Source of the DNA: Methanomicrobiales archaeon
GTDB lineage: Archaea > Halobacteriota > Methanomicrobia > Methanomicrobiales > Methanospirillaceae
Reading direction: 5' to 3'
NCBI GenBank assembly: GCA_026394765.1
Contig: JAPKXQ010000050.1
Location: forward strand, 1 to 41,906
Length of the DNA: 41,906 nucleotides
Shown here: positions 26,356 through 35,722 of the stretch, piece after piece
Position numbering within the stretch: the first letter of the stretch is position 1
Layout: each line of letters starts with the position of its first letter
Made by a program: the position numbers and the translations under genes
Notes under the pieces: model-generated
What the model was told of the DNA's origin: nothing
Database searches by the model: none
What the model saw: only the letters and a program-made list of their open reading frames with translations

Positions 26356-27798
26356 ATGACCGACAGCGACCCCTCATCCCGAATGTCTGTTAAAGAACTT
26401 CTCATCGTTCTCGTCGTCTCGCTCGGCTCATTCATGGCAGGACTTGACGCAACGATTGTGAATATCGCGCTTCCCAGTATCTCCAAGGCATTTTCTGTCT
26501 CAACAACCCTCGCTTCGTGGGTCCTCAATGCCTACTTGATCATCCTCATTAGCCTGCTTCTTGCCGCTGCCAGGATAGGGGATATCAGGGGATATCGGAA
26601 TGTCTTTCTCATAGGTTTTGCTATCTTCACCGTTGGCTCGGCTCTCTGTGGGATAAGTCCTGATATCGGTCTCCTCATCGGGTTCCGGGTAGTCCAGGCA
26701 GCTGGGGGGGCAGTCATAGCAGCACTTGGGGCCGTGATGGTGACCTCCTACCTCGGCCCGCAGGTGAGGGGGCAGGCGCTTGGACTCGTTGCGATGTTCA
26801 CCATGCTCGGTGCTGCAATGGGCCCTGTTATCGGGGGTTTTCTCACCAGTGCACTCTCCTGGCAGTATATCTTCTTTGTGAACATCCCGGTTGGTATCCT
26901 CGCGATACTCCTCGGTATCTCCGTCATCCCCACTCTCCCGGCAGTTTCTCCCAAGGGCCACCTCGATATCCCTGGTGTCATTCTCCTCTTTGTCGTCCTC
27001 TCCTCTCTCATATTAGGACTGAACCTGGTCCAGGGCGGGGAGACTCTGACCGGTGGCGCTTTACTCGTCGTCACTCTCGTCTTCTTTGCCCTCTTCCTCA
27101 TGAGGCAGAAGAGGACAGAAGAACCTCTCGTCGATCTCTCCATCTTCTCAAACACGTCGTACACATTCCAGAGCATCAGTATCCTCATCCTCCAGATGGG
27201 CCTTGCAGGGGTTATGTTTCTCATGCCCTTTTACCTGGAGATCGTGCGAGGGTTCCCAACCGGGACTTCAGGTGCCTTCCTCCTCTCCCTCCCGGTGGGA
27301 AACATTCTCACTGCACCCATCGCAGGTCGCATATCAGACGTGATCGGGACGAAAAAACCAATTATTTTAGGTTTTATCACCGCGATCATTGCGCTCTTCC
27401 TCCTCTCTACCCTCTCGGCCCATAGCCCGCCCCACCTTGTGGTCCTCTATCTCTTCATCCTCGGGGCAGGTGCGGGGATTGCGTATGCCCCACTAAACAG
27501 CGCTATCATGGGTGAGTCTCCTGAGAAGGAACGCGGTATGACATCAGGGCTGATCAAGATGATGACCAACCTCGGCTCTTCCCTGGGTATCACCCTCACC
27601 CTCACTGTTGCTACAGTGGTAGCGGGTCCCGCCCTCGCTCATACCGCCGCACATAGCCTGCGGTCTTCTGATCTGGTGCCTGCCTTTGATGTCGCATTCC
27701 TCTTCTGCATGTCAGTTCAGGTCCTCGCCCTGCTCCTCATGCTCCTTGCAAAAGACCGGACTGGAGGGTCCCCGCTCCCCCACGAGTCTGCATATTAA
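26356..27798 (+). CDS. MFS drug exporter, DHA2 (EmrB/QacA) family, 14 helices
   Basis: A 480-residue proton-driven exporter. FMAGLDATIVNIALPSI in helix 1 is the D1 motif of the 14-helix DHA2 family. Motif A is present in the helix 2-3 loop as ARIGDIRGYRNVF. The antiporter motif C region appears as MLGAAMGPVIGGFLT in helix 5. The number of hydrophobic segments fits 14 helices. AGGTAGTAT precedes the start. There is no adjacent regulator or fusion protein. A terminator hairpin and a dispersed repeat follow the gene. Confidence 0.93.
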   Translation: MTDSDPSSRMSVKELLIVLVVSLGSFMAGLDATIVNIALPSISKAFSVSTTLASWVLNAYLIILISLLLAAARIGDIRGYRNVFLIGFAIFTVGSALCGISPDIGLLIGFRVVQAAGGAVIAALGAVMVTSYLGPQVRGQALGLVAMFTMLGAAMGPVIGGFLTSALSWQYIFFVNIPVGILAILLGISVIPTLPAVSPKGHLDIPGVILLFVVLSSLILGLNLVQGGETLTGGALLVVTLVFFALFLMRQKRTEEPLVDLSIFSNTSYTFQSISILILQMGLAGVMFLMPFYLEIVRGFPTGTSGAFLLSLPVGNILTAPIAGRISDVIGTKKPIILGFITAIIALFLLSTLSAHSPPHLVVLYLFILGAGAGIAYAPLNSAIMGESPEKERGMTSGLIKMMTNLGSSLGITLTLTVATVVAGPALAHTAAHSLRSSDLVPAFDVAFLFCMSVQVLALLLMLLAKDRTGGSPLPHESAY

Positions 27799-27832
27799 TC
27801 AGGTCTTCCGCCTGGAAGGAGACCTGCCTTCC

Positions 27833-27863
27833 CATCCGGGCTCTCCCCGGATGCACCTCTTTT
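27833..27863 (+). terminator. Terminator after the MFS gene
   Basis: CATCCGGG (27833-27840), a five-base loop and CCCGGATG (27846-27853) form an 8-bp hairpin followed by CTCTTTT. A second imperfect hairpin, GGTCTTCC...GGAAGGAGACC, precedes it at about 27801-27823. Confidence 0.55.
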
Positions 27864-27873
27864 AAAACTCCCT

Positions 27874-27933
27874 AAAGAGTCAGCGATGAACGAAGGTTGA
27901 TAGAAGGCTATGCAACACGAAGTGTTGCATATC
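27874..27933 (+). repeat. Dispersed structured repeat, copy B
   Basis: Contains GTCAGCGATGAACGAAGG, the CTATG arm of the middle stem, and the final hairpin GCAACAC-GAA-GTGTTGC. It lies just after the MFS terminator. Confidence 0.8.
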
Positions 27934-28105
27934 CAGAAGGAGTGTTTGCACACCGGTCGTCCCGGCTTTTAGTGGGGGTCATCAGGGGGTAAGAAAGCGC
28001 TACCTGGAGAAGGGAGGTGCACAATAAAGCAAGTTAAAGCATATCTCTCGCAAGAATGAGGTAATAGAAGGCGTAGTTGCCGCTCTTACGGATCTCGGGG
28101 CCTTT

Positions 28106-28167
28106 AAAAAAGTCAGCGATGAACAGAGGGTTCATAGAAGGCTATGAAACACGAAGTGTTTCATATC
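28106..28167 (+). repeat. Dispersed structured repeat, copy C
   Basis: Same layout as copy B, but the final hairpin is GAAACAC-GAA-GTGTTTC. The C/G pair of copies B and D is replaced by A/T, a compensatory double change. A short protein-like frame (NEVIEGVVAALTDLGAF) runs into it from upstream at about 28050-28105. Confidence 0.8.
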
Positions 28168-28219
28168 AGAGATGAAGTGATTGGGGGAAGATCTTTTCTG
28201 CTACCCCCAGGTCTATGAC

Positions 28220-28768
28220 TCACGCAACAATAACGAGGTCTCCTTTCCTCATGAGAAGTCCGGCAATTATACTGATAATACCGTATATGATGCCGAAAAT
28301 CCCGATAAGAATGACAACGACTAAGGTGCCCTTTGTCGGGAACGGTACTACTGCGATGAGCAAGCCAAAGATAATCGCGATCACGCCGGCAATCCAGAGG
28401 AGGATACGGTGCGGGGCCTCCTTAACTGATGCTGCAAAGACCACATCGGCGATCCCGGTCACAATAAGCCAGATTGCCACAAGGAATGTCATCACCACGA
28501 TTAACCAGATTGGTGAGACAAAGATGAGGAGTGCAACGATGACCCCGATGACAGAGAGGATAAACGTTCCCCACTTGTGGAGGGGCGGAGCCGCAGAAGA
28601 GACGCTGATACCGCCAGTGATGACGCTGATCACAAGCAGGAAGATCCCAACCAGGTACGCAATTACCCATTCCATGGTAAGAGGAACGAGGAAACAGAGA
28701 ATACCGATGATGAGGGCGAAGATTCCTCTTGCGAGGAGGCCACCCTTAGTAAAAATTTCAGGTTCCAT
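28220..28768 (-). CDS. DUF308 / HdeD-family membrane protein
   Basis: A 182-residue integral membrane protein with six hydrophobic helices arranged as three pairs, each with the family pattern (GIFALIIGILCFLVP, GTFILSVIGVIVALLIFVSP, LLWIAGVIAIIFGLLIAVVP). HdeD is linked to acid resistance in Escherichia coli; in archaea the role is unknown. It converges on the MFS gene across the repeat-bearing intergenic region and has no operon partner. Confidence 0.88.
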   Translation of the reverse strand: MEPEIFTKGGLLARGIFALIIGILCFLVPLTMEWVIAYLVGIFLLVISVITGGISVSSAAPPLHKWGTFILSVIGVIVALLIFVSPIWLIVVMTFLVAIWLIVTGIADVVFAASVKEAPHRILLWIAGVIAIIFGLLIAVVPFPTKGTLVVVILIGIFGIIYGIISIIAGLLMRKGDLVIVA

Positions 28769-29040
28769 AGCTAACGTTGTGAGAATGTTGGTAGTTATAT
28801 GTTGCTATTTTTTCATGGGCTAATCCTGTAAAAAAGATAGATTGTTGGAACAATCCGATTATCCGGGTTAATATTCGTCGGGACGGAAGCGTTTTTCGGA
28901 GTGTTTCTGGAGTGTAGGGTAATGGTTGCTTCCCACTGCCGTTATTATTTGGTCAGAGAATACAGACCAGGATAACCTCTATGTCTGATCTGTGAGGCCT
29001 GTTCTTTTTTGGGGTTGTATCAGCAGGTTTGCGATAGAAC

Positions 29041-30281
29041 TCATGCCTGTTTCCTGAGAGGGAGCACTATTCTGACATAGTCCTCTGTTGCGTCAAAGAT
29101 AGGATCAGTCTTGTTCTCAGATCGCATAAGGGGAATTATCTTGGTTCTGACCCCCATCCCCCTGCTCTCTACGTATCCGTAATCTCTGAGCATCTCGACT
29201 ACGAGGGGATTTCTCGGAGATCGCTGGCCTGATATCATCTTCTCAACAGTCATGGTATTGGGGAGTGCTCCGGGGCTGATGATCTCGATGCGGTCAGCAT
29301 AACGGCTCACTTCGATCTCTACCGATCTTGTCCAGTCCCGGTGACAGAAGGCGTTGATGACCGCCTCCCTTATGGCACCTTGGGGGTAGAGCCAGGTCTT
29401 TATCCGGCGGTATCCTTCATCAGGGGTGGCAGACTCAATGGTTATGAACGGGTGGATGATCTCAGTAAACCGTTCGATGAGACCGGCATCGACGAGGGTT
29501 TTAGTTCCATCGGGGTCAGGGAGGTATCTTCCGGTGAGCGGGCCGTCTAGTATGGTATCAAGGAGTGTCTGGTAGGACCTCTCATCTGAACCGTAAACGA
29601 TCACCCGCAGTCCGGCCTGTTTGAGATATCGTCTCGGGGTAATTCCAAAGAGGATGAGGCCGGCGATGGTACAGACGGTTCGCCCTCCCGGGGCCTCGGT
29701 GAGCAGGGAGACCGGTCAGACGACGGGTCCAGGCCTCCTCGTTCTCCGGGACCTCGGGGTCTTTGATGATGGTGGCGAGATATTCCCTAGCCCGGGCGAT
29801 ATCCAGGTTCTGAATAGTGGTGCCCGGGACCGGGAGGAGTTCAGTGTGGAGAACACCTCCGGAAGCAAAGAGACGGGCCTGCTGCTCACGGGTTGCTAGG
29901 CCGGGAGGTTGAGCCAGCCCGGATATAGATATCTTCCCGGTCATGATGCCTAAGGACAAAGGGCTTGGATGATCCTTCCGGGAATGAGATGACTGCAATC
30001 TTCTTTCCATCATCCATCCTTACGGTTTCATAAAAGGGAAGTATCATCGGGTGGACATATCGTGCAAAGACGGTGTCGATGACCCATGTCTCAAGATCGT
30101 CTCGTACAATACCGCTGATACTTCCGTCATCCTCGACCCCGAGGAGGATCATCCCTCCCCGGTGATTGGCCAGGGCGATGACCTCTTTGGCGAGTTGTTC
30201 AGGCCTGACATCATCCCGTTTGAACTCAACCCCTGAGTTCTCGCCGTTTGCAACTATCTCGAGTAATTCTGTCTTGAACAT
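29041..30281 (-). pseudogene. AlbA_2 (Schlafen-type) ATP-binding regulator broken by two single-base shifts
   Basis: Three overlapping frames join into one protein of about 413 residues. The N-terminal AlbA_2 domain includes ENSGVEFKRDDVRPEQLAKEV, ALANHRGGMILLGVEDDG and YIRAGSTSRP. The middle region starts ATREQQARLF, and the C-terminal HATPase-like region includes AVINAFCHRDW and VEMLRDYGYVESRGMGVRTK. The first shift is one extra base at about 29900 (CGGCCTAGCAACC), the second lies at about 29715. Otherwise the sequence is well preserved, so the break is recent or is a sequencing error. Such proteins resemble DNA-binding regulators and defence-linked genes. Confidence 0.8.
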
Positions 30282-30417
30282 ACGGCATTCCTATGTTTTT
30301 TGGTTACATCTACTCTATCTTTTTGATAAGATATCCATCTCGGAATGTTGCGATACAGTTGCTGGAATGAGATCGTTTTATCTGCTATAATACTTCTGCA
30401 GAGCAATCGTTGTCGAA

Positions 30418-30684
30418 TCAATCGTCCTCTCCAGATATCCAATTTCCGCTCTTCGAGGAGAAATTTTCTACATTGAGGGTATAGAGAACAGTATCAAATT
30501 TCTCGTGTAGTGCTTGGTCAGTATAAGTGAGAGCGTACCACTCATGGAACGTTTGGGAGAGAAAAAATGAGGTTTTCGCAGATTCATTGAAGATCTGCGC
30601 ATTTAGTCTCCAGAGAAGATGAAAGCGTTAGGGTATTTGTGGCTACGCAATAAACATCAATGTCTGCTGTTTTATTGTTATCAT
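30418..30684 (-). pseudogene. Remnant of an unidentified gene with in-frame TAG and TAA
   Basis: A coherent C-terminal protein sequence (RFHLLWRLNAQIF, KTSFFLSQTFHEWYALTY, DQALHEKFDTVLYTL) is encoded on the minus strand and ends at TGA 30418-30420. The same frame continues upstream through TAA (30628-30630) and TAG (30643-30645) to an ATG at 30684 and possibly beyond to about 30795. No family recognised. The composition is AT-rich, unlike the core genes. Confidence 0.4.
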
Positions 30685-31145
30685 CAAAGGTTCTTCGCAC
30701 TCCAGGCCGGAGTCTTCCCTCCCTGCCAGAAACGTTATCTCATTAAAAAAATTATAAAACTGAGAGAAGTATAGTTTGGTGAGAGATGTCGCATGAACGA
30801 AATTAAAAAGTCAGCGATAAACGAAGGTTCATAGAAGGCTATGCAACACGAAGTGTTGCATATCAGAACCAAGTTTGTGCGATCTATCGACAAACCTAGT
30901 CTCTGATAACGCAATTACATGCCCTCTCAACAGGTTTATACTACCTGGGGATAGATACGTCGTCAGATCTAGGGAGAGTGAGCATGGTGTTGATAGTTGG
31001 CACACCTCACCAAACGCACCATATGCGATGAGGGCTAATATCCTTCCTCTTCAGGACACTTCTCCTTATGGCCATAGCGTTGTAAGTGATGATTCCGGAA
31101 AGTGGTAGGGTAGGGATATATTTTAAATCAGAAAATTAATTAAGG
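30685..31145. other. Gene-free interval holding repeat copy D and a TATA box
   Basis: Apart from the repeat at 30805-30864 nothing is supported. A 77-codon plus-strand frame at 30875 has no family features. A TATA-like GATATATTTTAAAT lies at about 31111-31124, placed to drive the gene at 31146. Confidence 0.4.
30805..30864 (+). repeat. Dispersed structured repeat, copy D
   Basis: Nearly identical to copy B, with the final hairpin GCAACAC-GAA-GTGTTGC and the middle stem CATAG-AAGG-CTATG intact. Confidence 0.8.
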
Positions 31146-31607
31146 ATGACGGTACCGATGAAAACAAAAGAAGGAACTTCTGGGATGAGCATGATACAAC
31201 CAACGTCATTCTATTCCAGTAAGAAAGAAAAAACAAAATTTAACTGGTTTTGTTATGAATTATCAATGGCTATCTATGACACGACCAAAAAGAGCAATGA
31301 AAATTTATTGAAGAGATATCAGATTGGTAACGAAGATCTCGCTTTATTTTCAATTTATATCTCGAAGAAGATGAAGGACATTATCTTACATAGACCAGAT
31401 GGGAAGATAGAAAAGGTCGACATTTCGCAAGAAATTATAGGGTCATACTTTCCAGATATTAATGAAAAACTGGTAAAAAACCTGCAGGATGCAATTGCAC
31501 AAGCATGTGACGAACTACTCAGTTTTTGTAAATTATGCCCTAACCGGTGTATAAGTCAAAAAGATGCATATTGCACCATGTTCGATCAGAAATCTTGGTT
31601 TGATTGA
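31146..31607 (+). CDS. Hypothetical protein with a C-terminal cysteine cluster
   Basis: 153 residues from ATG 31146; ATG 31158 is an alternative. The protein is mostly alpha-helical and lysine-rich, with a C-terminal cysteine cluster SFCKLCPNRCISQKDAYC that could bind a metal. I recognise no family. The DNA is clearly more AT-rich than the neighbouring transport genes, and the gene sits between two dispersed repeats in an eroded region, which suggests acquisition by transfer. A TATA-like element ends about 22 bp upstream. Confidence 0.6.
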   Translation: MTVPMKTKEGTSGMSMIQPTSFYSSKKEKTKFNWFCYELSMAIYDTTKKSNENLLKRYQIGNEDLALFSIYISKKMKDIILHRPDGKIEKVDISQEIIGSYFPDINEKLVKNLQDAIAQACDELLSFCKLCPNRCISQKDAYCTMFDQKSWFD

Positions 31608-31906
31608 AAGTAATGGTGACTAAAGACCACCACTTTATAACCAAAGTGTATTTTCTTTTGTGTCTTTGGCAATCAACCCAAACTCCTCGCGTATCCCTTA
31701 ACTACCGCTACACTCAACTCTAATACGTTATCCGGGACGTCCCCTAAACAAAAATATTTAGGAAGGGGACTATCAGAGATTATTTCTCCCGGGCTGGGTC
31801 CTTTTCTTGGTCGTCCTTTTCGACTGGGAGTCCAATGGAAGTCTCTATTTCTCACTTTTCTCATGAAATATGATGCACACCTGGGGAATACGGCAGACCG
31901 TCTTCT

Positions 31907-31971
31907 GATATGAAACACTTCGTGCTTCTTATCCTTCTATTCTAGAACCCTCTGTTCACAGATGACTTTTT
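31907..31971 (-). repeat. Dispersed structured repeat, copy E
   Basis: Minus-strand copy with a diverged middle, but the final hairpin GAAGCAC-GAA-GTGTTTC still pairs fully if one G-U pair is allowed. It lies about 120 bp upstream of the ABC exporter genes. Confidence 0.7.
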
Positions 31972-32010
31972 GCTTGGGTGTAATTGTAACTTCTCAATCA
32001 ATGCAAACCA

Positions 32011-32022
32011 GTATAAATAAAT
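32011..32022 (+). promoter_or_regulatory. TATA box of the ABC exporter operon
   Basis: GTATAAATAAAT is a good archaeal TATA element. Predicted start of transcription is about 32040, followed by a leader of about 50 nt and a perfect ribosome site AGGAGGT at 32078-32084. Confidence 0.55.
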
Positions 32023-32088
32023 ATTATCCCAGACTGTTCTCTCTCCAGATCATATATGATTGAAACCTAATTCCTTTAGGAGGTATTC

Positions 32089-33843
32089 ATGCCATTTCTA
32101 CCGAATTTACGAAAGATGACGGTCATTTATCGCGGTCGTTGGGCATCCATCGCGATATCTCAGATCTTCGCCCTTCTTATGGCTGCATTCATGATCTTCA
32201 TCCCAATGCAGGTCTCTTCAATTGTGAACAATGTGTCCGATCTTCATAGGGCTGTTGGGGATGCAGTCATCATTGCACTCTTTGCAGTCATTATGGGCGT
32301 ATTTTGTATGGCCAACGTGGTCTACTCGGTCAAGATCGCTGAGGCGACGGGAAACTACATCAGGAACAAGGTCTATGAGAAGATCCAGTCATTTTCATTT
32401 GGCAACCTTGACCGGTTTGCGACCGGTGAACTTCTGACCCGTTTGACAAGTGATATTTACCAGATCACGATCGGCGTACAGTTGATGCTTCGATCTCTCC
32501 TGATGGCACCCTTTGCAATTATCGTCTCCCTCGTTCTAGTCTCGATATTCAGCCCTGAACTGCTCTGGATCCTATTTATTGTCATCATCCTCTCGCTCGT
32601 CACCTTTGGGTACGCGATGGTTAAGATGCAGAAGCAGTACAAACAGCGTCAGGAGGCGTACGATACGGTGAATACCGCGCTCCAGGAGAATATGGCAGGG
32701 ATCAGGGTCGTAAAGGCGTTTGTCAGGCAAAAATTCGAGAACTCGAAGTTTTTAGCGGTAAACGACAATTTCCGGAAGACAAATGTAGCACCCCTCAAGA
32801 CGAATGCCTTCACCCTTCCTTCCGCACTCTTCGTAATGGGGGTGGCCACCTGCCTCCTAGCCCTATCAGGCGGATCTGCCGTGATCAAAGGGACCTTACA
32901 AGTCGGGGCAGTGCTCGCATTCTTCCAGTACACCTTTATAATCGTTGCACAGATGTGGCAGCTCTCTCTTCTTATCCCCCAGATCGTCTCTGCAGAGGCA
33001 TCAGCTGGCCGTTTAAAGGAGATCCTCACCACCACGCCTGATGTACAGGATGCACCCAATGCAGCAGCTCTTGCCCCTGGTGCGGTGAAGGGCAGGATCG
33101 TATTTGAGAACGTCTCATTCAAGTATGACAGGACGAGTGGGACTGATACCCTAAAAAATATCAACCTCACCATCGAACCGGGCCAGACGGTTGCATTCCT
33201 CGGAGGGAACGGATCCGGCAAGTCTACCCTGATAAGTCTTATTCCAAGGTTTTATGATGTGACATCAGGCAGAGTCACCATTGATGGCACTGATGTGAAA
33301 GAGATACCTCAGGACAACCTCCGTAGTATCGTCGCCGTCGCTCTCCAGAAAGCATTCCTATTCTCAGGGAAGATCATCGACAACATCACCTTCGGCCGCC
33401 AGGAGGGGACGTATGACGACGCAGTCGCTGCTGCAAAAGTTGCGGATGCAGATGGGTTTGTCACGTCCCTTCCTGAAAAGTATGATGCCCCTGTCTCCCG
33501 TAAGGGTCAGAACTTCTCTGGAGGGCAGCAACAGCGCTTGTCTATGGCCCGGGCATTTATGGTACGACCGGCAGTCATAATCCTCGATGACTCTACCAGT
33601 GCCGTCGATGTCGAGACCGAAGGGAGGATCCTCGATGCACTCCCGAAGTTCTTATCTGGGGTGACCCGGTTGATAATCGCGTCCCGGGTGAGTACGGCTC
33701 TTGCGGCAGACAAGATAGTCGTCCTCGACAAGGGAGAGATCACTGCTACTGGTACACACAAGGAGCTGATCGGGTCAAGCCCCTTATACCGCGAGATATT
33801 TGAATCTCAACTGGGTGGTCTCAGAAAGGAGGATGTAACATGA
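32089..33843 (+). CDS. ABC exporter half-transporter, degenerate-site subunit
   Basis: 584 residues: six membrane helices (about 1-310) then an ATPase domain. Walker A GGNGSGKST and signature FSGGQQQRLS are intact. After Walker B the catalytic Glu is Asp (VIILDDSTSAVD), and the switch His is missing (IIASRVSTAL instead of AHRLS). This is the hallmark of the degenerate-site subunit in heterodimeric exporters such as TM287/288 or BmrCD. AGGAGGT precedes the ATG. Its stop overlaps the start of the partner gene by 4 nt. Confidence 0.94.
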   Translation: MPFLPNLRKMTVIYRGRWASIAISQIFALLMAAFMIFIPMQVSSIVNNVSDLHRAVGDAVIIALFAVIMGVFCMANVVYSVKIAEATGNYIRNKVYEKIQSFSFGNLDRFATGELLTRLTSDIYQITIGVQLMLRSLLMAPFAIIVSLVLVSIFSPELLWILFIVIILSLVTFGYAMVKMQKQYKQRQEAYDTVNTALQENMAGIRVVKAFVRQKFENSKFLAVNDNFRKTNVAPLKTNAFTLPSALFVMGVATCLLALSGGSAVIKGTLQVGAVLAFFQYTFIIVAQMWQLSLLIPQIVSAEASAGRLKEILTTTPDVQDAPNAAALAPGAVKGRIVFENVSFKYDRTSGTDTLKNINLTIEPGQTVAFLGGNGSGKSTLISLIPRFYDVTSGRVTIDGTDVKEIPQDNLRSIVAVALQKAFLFSGKIIDNITFGRQEGTYDDAVAAAKVADADGFVTSLPEKYDAPVSRKGQNFSGGQQQRLSMARAFMVRPAVIILDDSTSAVDVETEGRILDALPKFLSGVTRLIIASRVSTALAADKIVVLDKGEITATGTHKELIGSSPLYREIFESQLGGLRKEDVT

Positions 33844-35666
33844 CCGGCGCAGCAGAGAAGGCAATACCTGAAAAAAAGGTAAAATCGGGTGTAATCAGCA
33901 GACTGATGAAGTATATCCTCCTCCAGAAGGGACAATTTTTCCTTGCAATCGTACTCCTGACTATTGGTACTTTTGCATTCTTATCAGTCGCCTACCTTCT
34001 CGGGGACGTGATAACAATCCTTACCAACAGCAAGAACATGGACTTGATCACAACCGATGCGATCCGGATAGCAGTTGCTTCGGTGATATGCCTAATCTTC
34101 CTCTACCTTGGGTTTGTGCTCATCACCGGAGTTACCCAGCACGCTCTCTTCACCCTCAGGCAGGAGATCTTTGAGCATCTGGAGACACTCTCCCTCAGGT
34201 TCTTTGACAAACAACCCATTGGCGAACTGATGAGCCGCGTCACCAATGACATGGACACGATCAACAACCTCTTCCAGGCGCCTTTTGGGATGACGATCCA
34301 GTCTGCGATCATGCTCATCCTCACGATCCTGGCCCTCATAACCTTAAACCCACTTCTAGGAGGAGTAGCACTCGTAGTCATCCCGGTACTAGCAGTCTTT
34401 GTCGCCGTCCTCGCACATGTATCAACTCCCTCATTTTCGATGCTCCAGGTGAGATTGGGTGACCTGAATGGTCTGATTGAGGAGACGCTCGAGGGGGAGC
34501 GGACGGTTATCACCTACCGGCACCAGAAGATCTCTGAATGGAATGAGGCCGAGATATCCGGGCATGCGAAGGCAGCGGGTGAGAGGGCCCACATCCTCGC
34601 TCTTTTCATCACTCCCCTCTGCCTTATGGCATCATTTATCTCTATAGCGATCGTCGCAGTCTTTGGGGTGAAGATGCTCTCCACAGGGGATATCACAATC
34701 GGGGCACTCTCGAGTGCAATCTCGTACTGTCTCCTCTTCGTCATGCCTCTCATCTTCATCTTCTTCAACTACAACTTCTGGGTCTCAGCCATCGTCGGGG
34801 CAGGGAGGATCTTTGAGATCCTAGATGCCAAGCCAGACGTCAGGGACAAGCCCGGCGCACAAGAGCTACCCCCGGTAAAAGGCCACATTGTGTTTAAAGA
34901 CGTGAACTTTAGCTATGTACCTGGCCGGCGTGTCATGAAGGACGCGAGCTTCGAGGCACTGCCCGGGATGAAGATCGGGCTCTGTGGCCCCACTGGGGCT
35001 GGGAAGTCCACGATCATCAACATCCTCACCCGGTACTATGACCTCGACAGCGGCGCAATCACGGTCGATGGGAACAACATTGCTGATATCACGCAGGACA
35101 GCCTGCGAAGGCAGATCGGGGTCGTCCTGCAGGAGCCAATCCTCTTTTCAGACACCGTAATGAACAACCTCTTATACGCACGAGAGGGGGCGACTGATTA
35201 TGAGTGCATCGCGGCGGCGAAGGCCGCAGACTGCCATGAGTTTGTGACACGTCTTCCCAAGGGCTACCAGACTGTACTCGTGGACGGCGGATCAAACCTC
35301 TCACAGGGGCAGAGGCAACTCCTCACTATTGCACGAGCAATGATCGCAAAACCACGGATGCTCATCCTGGACGAAGCAACGAGCAATGTAGATACTAGGA
35401 CCGAGAAGGTTATCCAGGGGGCTCTCAGGAAACTCCAGGAGGGTGTCACCTCGTTCTCTATTGCCCACCGGCTCTCGACCATCAAGGACTCTGACAAGAT
35501 CCTCGTGGTGGATGCAGGCGAGATAGTCGAACAGGGGAACCACAATGAATTGATGGCAAAGAGAGGCCTCTACTATTCCCTTTACATGTCACAGTACAAA
35601 GGCAGGATCGGAGAAGTCCTCGATGATATCCTTGCGATGAGTAAAAAAGATGCGGGAGTTGCCTGA
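33840..35666 (+). CDS. ABC exporter half-transporter, catalytically competent subunit
   Basis: 608 residues: an N-terminal cytoplasmic stretch of about 25 residues, six membrane helices, then an ATPase domain with Walker A GPTGAGKST, signature LSQGQRQLLT, Walker B MLILDEATSNVD (catalytic Glu present) and switch SIAHRLST. With the preceding gene it forms a heterodimer with one active and one degenerate ATP site. Substrates of such exporters range from drugs to lipids and peptides. The decayed gene at 3254-4430 is a clear relative of this subunit. Confidence 0.95.
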   Translation: MTGAAEKAIPEKKVKSGVISRLMKYILLQKGQFFLAIVLLTIGTFAFLSVAYLLGDVITILTNSKNMDLITTDAIRIAVASVICLIFLYLGFVLITGVTQHALFTLRQEIFEHLETLSLRFFDKQPIGELMSRVTNDMDTINNLFQAPFGMTIQSAIMLILTILALITLNPLLGGVALVVIPVLAVFVAVLAHVSTPSFSMLQVRLGDLNGLIEETLEGERTVITYRHQKISEWNEAEISGHAKAAGERAHILALFITPLCLMASFISIAIVAVFGVKMLSTGDITIGALSSAISYCLLFVMPLIFIFFNYNFWVSAIVGAGRIFEILDAKPDVRDKPGAQELPPVKGHIVFKDVNFSYVPGRRVMKDASFEALPGMKIGLCGPTGAGKSTIINILTRYYDLDSGAITVDGNNIADITQDSLRRQIGVVLQEPILFSDTVMNNLLYAREGATDYECIAAAKAADCHEFVTRLPKGYQTVLVDGGSNLSQGQRQLLTIARAMIAKPRMLILDEATSNVDTRTEKVIQGALRKLQEGVTSFSIAHRLSTIKDSDKILVVDAGEIVEQGNHNELMAKRGLYYSLYMSQYKGRIGEVLDDILAMSKKDAGVA

Positions 35667-35722
35667 TATTTGCCCCCTGCCGTAATGTTTTAGGGAACAA
35701 AACCTATCTGGAGTGATGCATC

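Noticed and set aside
30875-31108. 77-codon plus-strand frame after repeat copy D
   Set aside because: Composition unlike a folded protein; probably chance.
31673-31918. 81-codon minus-strand frame
   Set aside because: Its start lies inside repeat copy E and no family features are visible; the C-terminal part (VPDNVLELSVAVVKGYARSLG) could be a gene remnant but cannot be supported.
27874-31971. Dispersed repeats as a CRISPR array
   Set aside because: Copies are far apart, on both strands and without regular spacers; no cas genes are present.
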